From contig NC_057925.1 of assembly GCF_018873765.1 (NCBI RefSeq), forward strand, positions 49,612,010-49,676,009: 64,000 nt of DNA, written 5' to 3'. The position numbers and the translations under genes are program-made. Shown in pieces: positions 57,301 to 64,000 of the stretch; the first letter of the stretch is position 1, and every line of letters begins with the position of its first letter. This DNA comes from Telopea speciosissima (lineage: Eukaryota; Streptophyta; Magnoliopsida; Proteales; Proteaceae). The notes below the pieces were generated by a model, which was not told where the DNA came from, ran no database searches, and worked only from the letters and a program-made list of their open reading frames with translations.

Positions 57301-60300
57301 CAATCTAAAATCACTATTGGCATATGAGTTTGAAACCAAAGATCTAGGACCTCTCCAGAACTTTCTTGAGATCGAAGTTGCAAGGTTCAATTAGGGTATT
57401 TTTACTTCCCAACGAAAGTACGTCTTGGATCTTCTCAATGAGATAGGTATGCTTGGGTGCAAGCCTACAAATTCTCCTATTGAGGTTAACCACCAACTTT
57501 GCAGTGTTATGGGTGATCTTGTTGACAGAGAATAGTACCAAAGACTTGTTGGTCGGTTGATCTATTTGTTCCATACTTGGCCTGATATTGCCTATGCTGT
57601 AGGCGTTGTTAGTCGGTTCCTCCATGATCCCTGGACATCTCATCTTAAAGCAGTACACCGTATATTGATGTATTTGGAATCTGCCCCTGGGAAAGGTATT
57701 CTCTTCTCTAATTATGGGCATTTAAGACTGGAAGCATTTACTGATGCTGGTTGGGTTGGGTTCATTGATGATTGGAGATCCACCTCTGGATATTGCTCTT
57801 TCCTTGGGGGTAACCTTGTCACGTGGCGAAGCCAGAAGCAGTGGGTTGTGTCTCATTTCAGTGCTGAAGCTGAGTATCATGCAAATGGCACAATGGATTT
57901 GTAAGCTCATATGGCTCAAGGGACTGTTGAGTGATTTGGGAGTTATTTTTGAAGACCCTATGCACCTCTACTATAATGATAAGGCTGCCAGTAGCATTGC
58001 TCACAATCCAGTCCAGCATGATAGAACGAAACACATTGAGATCAACAAACATTTCATCAAAGAGAAGCTTGAACAAGGGATAATATGTATTCCATTTGTT
58101 TGTTCTGTTAATCAGTTAGCTGATGTGTTTACAAAGGGTTTTAATTGTACGATGTTTCATCCTCTTGTTTCCAAGTTGGGCATGTATGATATCTTTGGGG
58201 GAGTGTTGAGATAACCGTGTCATAGTCTAGTTGTCAACACACCTTACTTTTAGGGTTATACCTTTACTTTATCTTTTTACCCTGCTAGGGTTGTAACTTC
58301 ATTCTAAATAAAGCTGACCTCTGTCATTAATGACAAGTCGAATCATTCCCTAAACCTCTGACTGTCAACTAGTTCTCTCAAGGGTCTAGTTCAATGTTTT
58401 GAAGGAATGTTGAGCATGGACCTTTTCATCAAATGATCCACTAAAAAACCAGAGTATTCCATTCTGATCGGATTATCAGACTGGACAGTCGGACCCTTTG
58501 GGGCTGCCGAACAGTTTGCCTGAGCAATCTGATGCGTTGTTCATTTTTTAAAACATTGGCTTATAGAGTCATTGGATTCTCTGGAAAATATGGATTACAG
58601 TCTAGCTGCTGGCATTGATGGAACTCTTTGGCCAAGGAAGGGACTTTAAGGCGGGACCATGTACTGTGGGTTTACCTATGCAATTATGTGAATCTTTTCC
58701 TAGCCTTCTCTCCCCCCCTTTCCTTTTGTTTGGTCCATTTCTTCCCCTCATTTGTATGGCTTTTGTTTTCTTCTTTGTGTCTTTCTCTTTTTTCTTGGTG
58801 AAGTTTCTTGCCCTCTATTAAAAGTTGAAGATGTTAGTTAATCCATGTTGATGGGAGCTGGTGTAACATTAGTACATTACACAATTATTATGATTCTTGA
58901 ATATTTGCTTTCTCCTTGCTATTTCAATTAATGTCGGCAGAATGATATTATTTGGACTTTGAAACTTTTTAATTTCTTGCTGATTCAACACTTGATTTAC
59001 AGGAGTTTCTGGGGGTGCAGCATCAGGGAAGACTACTGTCTGTGATATGATTATTGAGCAGCTTCGTGATCAGCGTGTTGTGCTTGTTAATCAGGTATTT
59101 TCTGCTCTGAGAGGCCTTTAATCTATTAATATCTAGGGGTAAATCCATTGAGAAAGATGAGAAAGACCATAGAAAAAAGAGGAAAAAAAGAAGAGGCACA
59201 AATTGCTTGAGGCTTGAGTCCTCATCAGGTTGCCGTCTTCTACTGTTCTGCATCAAATCATCTTAATTAACAAGAGGAATTAGCCTATCCTAAGAAGAAG
59301 ATTCACATTTGTATTCAGCTCCCAAATCTTGGAAGCATTGGTCGAAAAAGAAGTGGCTCCATTTTGTTGGCTGTTTCTTTTTTAATTGGAACATGGTCAT
59401 GGCTCAACCTGTTCATTGTAAAATTTGAGTGTACTGTAGGAGAGCTAATTGGAATATTATTTTGTTATAGCCATGTAATCATCATTCTATCTACACTTGG
59501 CATAGTTGTGGTTAAGTTCTGAATTCCAATCAGATATAATCCTCTCTTCTATCTTTAGCTGAATAAGGGCCATCTTTGATCTTTTGTTTCGTCAACATGT
59601 CCTGTTCCCAAGTTTCGACTGTGTAATAGTTGCATCGAGTAAACAGAAAGCATCTCAGAAACGTCGAAAAATTATTCAAAGATTCTTGTGCAGTTCAATA
59701 ATTAGGATTAACTTCAATGGGTGCTCAGTGTTAAGTTTCACTCCACCAAAATAAAGCTACATTGTTTTTCTATTTTGATATTTCCGAGAAGTGTATTGTT
59801 GGAACTGGGTTGGAACGCAAGCGGCTTCAATTTTAGAATGTTGTACGACTTTCTGAGTTTTTTGTTGGCTCAAAAGTTACTTGCAAAATAAGTTCCTTAA
59901 ATTCTTAAAGGATGATGTTGCAGGATTCTTTTTATCACAATTTGAATGAAGAGGAGCTGACACGAGTTCATGAATACAACTTTGACCATCCAGGTAATTA
60001 TCTTCTTAGTCTGATATCAGGGAAACAACGGCTAGATTTTTTTTTTTGTAGAGATATATATTAAATTATTTATGTAATATATGTTGGTTTCTGCTTAACA
60101 CTCTTAAATTGTGATACTTTCCATGAGTTCTATGTAAAGCATAAGTTCGCCATTTATGTGTTACTGCCGACTTTGTACAATTACTTTGGATTTGTGGGTG
60201 TTTCTGCATGTATAAACCATTGCCTATTAAGGCTCCGTTTGGTTGCAAGGGGAATTAAAGGGAAGCGAAGGGAAAATTTTCAAACCTAAAAATGAAACTT

Positions 60301-62566
60301 TTGTAATCATTACCCCATGTGATTGTATAAACTACTTAAATTCTTACCATATCTAGAAAAGATACATTTTACATTCAATATTTATTTTGCATTTTAAACC
60401 AAAGGGAAATGGATGCAAAGTAAAGGGAAATTTAATAACCAAAAATGGAATGATTTGGAGTTAGATATATTGTCACATGGTGTCACATGGGGTAATGATT
60501 AAAAAAGTTCCTTTTTTAAGTATGAAAATTTCACTTCCCTTCCCTTTAATTCCCCTTGCTTTCAAACAGAGCCTAAACTTTCTACCAGGTTTCCCTTTCT
60601 TGAGATTTGATTTGACTATATATATATATATATACCTCAAGACATTATTTTCTACCAATACTTGTCTGGACTAGGTACTTTAATTTTATGGAAGACTTTC
60701 TGCATTGAATATAATACGCATACAGTTACCTTTTTCTCATGGTCATTATTTTCAAATGTACATTGATTAAGTATTTAGCTTGCTTTACCATATTTGTTCA
60801 TCATATTCATTACCCAGGGCATAGGCTTGTTTCTCTTGAGGTTTTGAGTGCAAAAGCATCTGAAATAAAAATTATGTTGATGGTTTACAATCATAAACAG
60901 CTGTTTGCACATGTTTCATTTTGATTTTGTTCTTTTTCTTACAACATTCCTTTTTCTCATGTTAGATGCCTTTGACACCGAGCAATTACTGTGTGTTATA
61001 GAGAAGTTGAAGCATGACCAAGCAGTTGATATTCCCAAATATGATTTTAAGAGTTACAAAAACGATGTGTTACGAACAAGAAGGGTATGATTGCTGTACA
61101 TCTGATGGTGTTAATTAAGAGTATTGGAATATGTACCTTGTTTTTTTTTGTTAATAAATGAAGGGCTTAGACTCAGAAGGGAAATCAATGGTTAATTGTG
61201 TTTATGGGGTTTTAATCTGAAATCTAAATGTATAGATGTATTGGAAGATGAGGTGGCTTTTGCACAGAATTTCTAGTTTTGAGTTTGAGACATCTCCCTT
61301 GGACTTCATGTGCTTCCTCTTTTTCCTGAATTGTTACAGCAGGGGATAATCATGCAACTAGTGGAGACTTAACTTGAAAATGCAATTTTCAATGTCTAAA
61401 ATAGTTAAACTCTAAATAATGCATATATATATATATTATAAAATCATTTGGAGAATGATAGGGAAGCACTTAAGTGTTTGTCACTGTGTGAGTTTGGTCT
61501 TGTATTTTAATAAATAAAATGCTTTTATGTAGTTGGGAAAACGTAGCTAGGATTGCTACTTAGTTTTTTGTAATTATATTTCTTTTTCCTCTCTCTTTTT
61601 TTTTTCTTCTTGGTTGCATGGAAACCGTAATTGGGTTGGGGTCGAACACATGTTGGGGATCCGATTCAGGGTTTGGGGACTTGTCCAAGAAAAGTATTTT
61701 ATGTTAAATACTGGGATTTCTTGCGAATTTTGATACCTGAGACTTTCTATAAGAGATGGAGGAGTAGTATATAGACTGCAAGATATTCATTTAATTGCCA
61801 AATAAATGAGGACAAATAAGGAAAAGAAGTCTGGAATTGTTTCCCAAGAATCCATCGATTGTCTGAAATTGGCAGGCGTCCATGGATATCTATCATCCAT
61901 TCATGTAATGGTGGTTTTAAGTAAAATTATATGGATATAGGAGGGAATGAGTTAGTGAATTTGAGTGCTTGAGTAAGAGAAATCTTTCACTGGGCTTCAG
62001 TTGCTTCCTCTCTGATCCTTTTCACCTATTAAGAGGCAAACTTTCTTAGTTTCAGTAAATAATTGAAATTTGGATTTCTGCCGTCCACTTTTCTAGAAAG
62101 CTTATTGAAAATTCAACATTACTGAAAGAATATATCACAACCTTGTCATTATTTGAAAATATTGTCAAACTTCTCACTTGTTCTACTTGTACTATCTTGC
62201 CTTTTTTTGTTCACACTTTTTGATATTGTTGAGCAGCTTTGGTCCTACTGAATATTATTTTCACAGAGAAATTAAGTTATAAGATGTTTTTGATCCTGTT
62301 AGTCTTGGGTTGTGATTTGGTACATATCAAATTTTATCTTAAGGAACTTTTGTGAAGCCCCCCCAAAAGGGAATCGTACTGGTTTCAGGAATCAAGTTTA
62401 CATTACCTTCTCTCTGTTTCTGTTTTTTTGCATATTGGCTGTTTTCAGTGTTTATAAAATCTACTGCAGGTCAATCCTTCTGATGTGATAATTTTGGAAG
62501 GGATACTGCTTTTCCATGACACTCGTGTCCGAGAATTGATGAAAATGAAGATATTTGTTGATACAG
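51369..62566 (+). CDS. UKL: Uridine kinase-like protein (UKL3/4 type), 5' part
   Basis: Coding exons 51369-51522, 59003-59094, 59924-59993, 60966-61084 and 62470-62566 (177 codons), with consistent phases and GT/AG borders; the gene continues past the window. The N-terminus MDSKSAVDILEASSGVHFSG is followed by QPFIIGVSGGAASGKTTVCD, a P-loop around residues 54-63, then VNQDSFYHNLNEEEL with the Asp that acts as base in uridine-cytidine kinases, EYNFDHPDAFDTEQLL, DIPKYDFKSYKNDV and DVIILEGILLFHDTRVRELM, MKMKIFVDT. The full family also has a C-terminal uracil phosphoribosyltransferase domain, which would lie outside. Enzymes of this kind are assigned to pyrimidine salvage. The second coding intron (51523-59002) carries MITEs and the Copia-2 element. 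Assignment to type 3/4 rests on YDFKSYKN and the N-terminus, from memory. Confidence 0.95.
51560..51708. mobile_element. MITE with ATAATATGGG ends
   Basis: About 149 bp with inverted ends (ATAATATGGGAGAGGGAT / reversed ATTATATGGGAAAAGG) and a GC-rich interior containing GGCACACCGCCCATGTGTGG. It starts shortly after the UKL exon-1 donor. Exact borders and duplication are uncertain. Confidence 0.6.
51905..52011. mobile_element. Short MITE with TA duplication, copy 2
   Basis: TA-bracketed unit with ends GTTGTCAAGG and (reversed) GTTGTCACGG; the interior GGTGTTGCCTTGATTTTGGACCCTCTC-like phrase parallels copy 1 at 9395-9505 (GATTTTAGACCCTCTCCAACGC). It is 103 bp between the TAs. Confidence 0.75.
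52557..52719 (+). repeat. 5' LTR of Copia-2 with TG...CT ends
   Basis: Only 163 bp, TGTTGAGATAACC to GATTCTCAACT. The last bases are CT and not CA, fixed by the primer site on one side. TATAAATAAAG (52651-52662) is the likely TATA. Confidence 0.88.
52975..53460. repeat. GC-rich minisatellite-like leader of Copia-2
   Basis: Five or six degenerate units of about 65-85 bp, each starting (G)TGACTCTCTTGGTC or a variant and rich in GCCGCCGCTGCCG. In one frame they give a repeated peptide (TLLVTAPYRRVSP, TLLVAKPHRGVFSP, TLLVAAPHRGVFLP). The stretch is far richer in GC than its surroundings. It lies between primer site and gag. Confidence 0.75.
53495..53892 (+). repeat. Solo LTR, TGTTGAGG family, long copy, nested in Copia-2
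   Basis: 398 bp, TGTTGAGGTTTTGGTGTC to GTTAGGTTTCACA. GGTACT occurs on both sides (53489-53494, 53893-53898). Contains GCTATAAATCTATAGCG and GTGGACGTAGGCA...GCCGAACCACTTAAATC. It is a fuller copy of 42723-43017. Confidence 0.87.
53900..54930 (+). pseudogene. Copia-2 gag
   Basis: Pieces in shifting frames: GRFGLLGHHHILQPG-like start near 53970, GPIKLNGQNYLTWSR with a frame change at about 54050, ANDALVMSFLLNSMELSISH, AKEIWDTVRQT, then YTLNALWQQLNF-like and EREMESVYDFVTGINPEYNQ. The zinc knuckle CYYCGRPCHTQETC lies at 54706-54747. Frame breaks make it non-functional. Confidence 0.85.
54960..56130 (+). pseudogene. Copia-2 protease and integrase
   Basis: The protease region near 54995 reads WLLDLGATNHMTSN: the catalytic Ser of Asp-Ser-Gly is replaced by Leu. 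The frame 55105-55746 carries LHQWHRHMGHPSFHVL (zinc binding) and HYDIWGSFWTV, FIDNCTRLTWVYLL, then after a TAG VLRSDNGIEYIDGQF with the second catalytic Asp and, later, WGDAILTVAYLINRVPSSVL. Stops and shifts are frequent. Confidence 0.85.
56140..58190 (+). pseudogene. Copia-2 reverse transcriptase and RNase H
   Basis: Starts with the conserved FLGYSASQKGYKCYH-type segment near 56157. Polymerase: MLEEMQALNKNGIWELAPCP, CKWVFTVKKRVDGTIKRYKA, QLDVKNAFLNGDLEEEVYMD, LYGLKQSPRAWFGRF, then VYVDDIMIT near 57195. RNase H: TDAGWVGFIDDWRSTSGYCS, WRSQKQWVVSHFSAEAEYHA, and HIEINKHFIKEKLEQG. Internal stops at 56929, 57173 and elsewhere. Confidence 0.88.
58204..58370 (+). repeat. 3' LTR of Copia-2
   Basis: 167 bp, TGTTGAGATAACC to GACTGTCAACT, also ending CT, followed at once by the AGTTC duplication. 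Confidence 0.88.
60231..60573. mobile_element. Tourist-type MITE in a UKL intron
   Basis: 343 bp with inverted ends GGCTCCGTTTGGTTGCAAGG and (reversed) GGCTCTGTTTGAAAGCAAGG, continuing GGAATTAAAGGGAAG on both arms. TAA on each side (60228-60230, 60574-60576). The 3-bp TAA duplication and GGC start fit PIF/Harbinger MITEs. Confidence 0.9.
60621..60636. repeat. (TA)n microsatellite
   Basis: About eight TA units in the UKL intron between 59993 and 60966. Confidence 0.9.
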
Positions 62567-62864
62567 GTTCTTTTGCTCCTTCCCTTTCAAGTAAATGGAT
62601 GCTATTATATATTCTCCTAATTGCTAGGTTGACCTCATTGATTAGGGGCATAAGTTACGTAGTTTTACCTTTAGATCTTATACAATATACTGACTACAGA
62701 CTGATTCAAATTGATTTTTTGAAACAACATTATTTTGTTGCTCTAGTACGATATTCATTCTGCATATAGTGGTGGTGGTGGAGGTTTTCGGTTTGTTTTT
62801 CATATCGTTTTTTGTCTGATTGAAGTATGAATAATGTTATTATATTTTTTAATATTTCTATTAG

Positions 62865-63986
62865 TGTAGGGCTAGGCCAAAGATAACCTAATATACAGTA
62901 GGATCGTAGGTATTAGCTAACAACCGGTTAATATGAGATTCCAGCAACACAATAACATGAAAAATTAAAGGAAAATAAAAGATAGAAGAAGATAGATTCG
63001 GGTTGAGCTTCTCACTCTTCCGTGGGCCTCTCAGCCTCTCATAGGTCTCTCACCTCACTGCATATCACAGCCATTAATGGTTGTAAACTGAACCAAACTC
63101 AGAATTTTCTCTAAATCGACTTGTCTTTGGATCAGCCTTTATTTATGATAATGCAATTACAACCTAAATCAATCTTCTAGAAATATCTCAGAAGAAAAGC
63201 AAACCAATCCCCAATTGGTTACAAACAATATAAGAAAAGCTTTCCTCTAAGCTCAGTTTTATTCGCCGCAGGCACTTTTTGGATATCCCAAGGAACAGAC
63301 ATATTGTTGTATCCTGGGTCTTGATTCATCTCTCTTGCAGTCTCCCACCTTCGTAGGTCGGGTTGCTTGTTCTTTGTTCCCCCCCCTCTTGGGGTTTGGT
63401 TATATATTTATTCACAAAAAAAAAAAATATAAGGACTCCTATTAAATAAGCAATTTAATAAACAAATAGAGATTTTCCTAAACTATTAAAACCCACATGC
63501 GAGCAACCAAAACTATTGTAATTAAAGTCCTAAACCAACTCGATTTACCTTGAGAGGAATCCTCCATGCATAGCCCTTTGGTCTTTTTGATCTCCAATAC
63601 AGCTGGCCATGGGACCCAGAAGATCTGGAAATAATCTCCTAAAAATCATCTCCACGCAAACAGCAACCTGAGGCCCAACAAATTGGAAGAAAATCTCCCA
63701 AATATTTTGGTTCAATGGGGGGGGGGGGGTTAGGGGGGATGAACCTAGCCAGGTTCTTGCTGATTTCTCTCAAACTCCTCCCTACAACTCAGTTGGTCGA
63801 GATGGCAGAATTCGATTCTCTTTAGGCTGACTCGACATCTATCCAAATCTGGAATATAACTTTGCTTGTCGATGGCATATCTTGGCAGAATCAATGGTTA
63901 ACCTGGGCAGAAATCAAGTGGATCAATAGCCCCAAAATAAGGGCCAGATTTGAACCTCCTTTGAAGCCTAGGCCTGCACTGCATCA
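62865..63986 (-). repeat. LTR of a retroelement that leaves the window
   Basis: Minus strand starts TGATGCAGTGCAGGCC at 63986, directly after the purine run AGTGTGGGGAAT (63998-63987), so this is a 3' LTR whose internal region lies beyond the right edge. The likely end is GCCTAGCCCTACA at 62865. It shares the TGATGCAG start and the GGGGAAT tract with the element at 13392-15747. It is in the last visible UKL intron and carries a LINE tail (63235-63425). Confidence 0.65.
63235..63425 (+). mobile_element. LINE 3' tail nested in the LTR
   Basis: Contains CCCAAGGAACAGACATATTG and TGTATCCTGGGTC, matching the 3' end of the LINE at 3513-4417 (CCCAAGGAACAGACTTATTG), and ends in an A run at 63418-63427. 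AATATAAG flanks it (63227-63234, 63426-63433). Only about 190 bp were copied. Confidence 0.8.
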
Positions 63987-64000
63987 ATTCCCCACACTTA

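Larger units (their letters stand above)
52557..58370 (+). mobile_element. Copia-2: full-length dead copia element in a UKL intron
   Basis: LTRs at 52557-52719 and 58204-58370 with exact 5-bp duplication AGTTC (52552-52556, 58371-58375). The primer binding site TGGTATCAGAGC (52720-52731) touches the 5' LTR, and TTTGGGGGAG (58194-58203) precedes the 3' LTR. The element lies in the same orientation as the gene. Coding order is copia. Many stops and frameshifts occur. A different family's solo LTR sits at 53495-53892. LTRs differ at around 6% of sites by eye. Confidence 0.94.

Overview
The window is nuclear DNA of a flowering plant. Host genes have long introns with GT/AG borders, and the space between them is packed with plant transposons: Ty1/copia and gypsy-like LTR elements, RTE- and L1-type LINEs, an Au-type SINE, Mutator-like, hAT, Tourist and TA-flanked MITEs. 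The host genes recognised are ordinary plant housekeeping families. The species cannot be named from the sequence. There is no bacterial, organellar or CRISPR signature and I found no rRNA or functional tRNA gene.

Host genes. (1) Minus strand, 18921 to 9302: a six-exon gene model of about 295 codons, not recognised; its second intron (6.7 kb) and third intron hold nested retroelements. (2) Plus strand, 25677 to 32656: an intact four-exon SFT2-like vesicle-transport membrane protein. (3) Minus strand, 36097 to 35144: an intact single-exon DUF868 protein. (4) Plus strand, from a TATA box at 50117 past the right edge: a uridine kinase-like (UKL3/4-type) gene whose first six exons are visible; one intron contains a 5.8-kb copia element.

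Layout. 1-6432: a decayed copia element with exact 5-bp target duplication, carrying a nested solo LTR and a nested LINE tail. 6433-9300: gypsy gag debris and a 150-bp tandem duplication. 9302-18921: unrecognised gene; its intron 2 holds an RTE LINE split by three LTR insertions, one of which is itself split by a 2.4-kb non-autonomous LTR element. 20393-25344: a Mutator-like element with 9-bp target duplication that contains a broken plant gene, itself split by a copia-type insertion; the element ends about 340 bp before the SFT2 start codon. 25345-33200: SFT2 gene. 33200-36400: hairpin MITE and DUF868 gene. 37033-38521: a second long-TIR element holding a piece of a lectin receptor kinase gene. 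38522-50100: gene-poor DNA with solo LTRs, a third Mutator-like element (43199-45255), SINEs, two tiny retroposons and several foldback hairpins. 50100-64000: UKL gene with copia, MITE and LTR insertions in its introns.

The host genes show no common pathway. The window is best read as four unrelated genes in a transposon landscape. Its most informative content is the dated order of nested insertions and the two Mutator-like elements that carry host gene pieces. Exon borders, domains and target duplications were read by eye; family assignments of proteins rest on remembered motifs, not on a database search.
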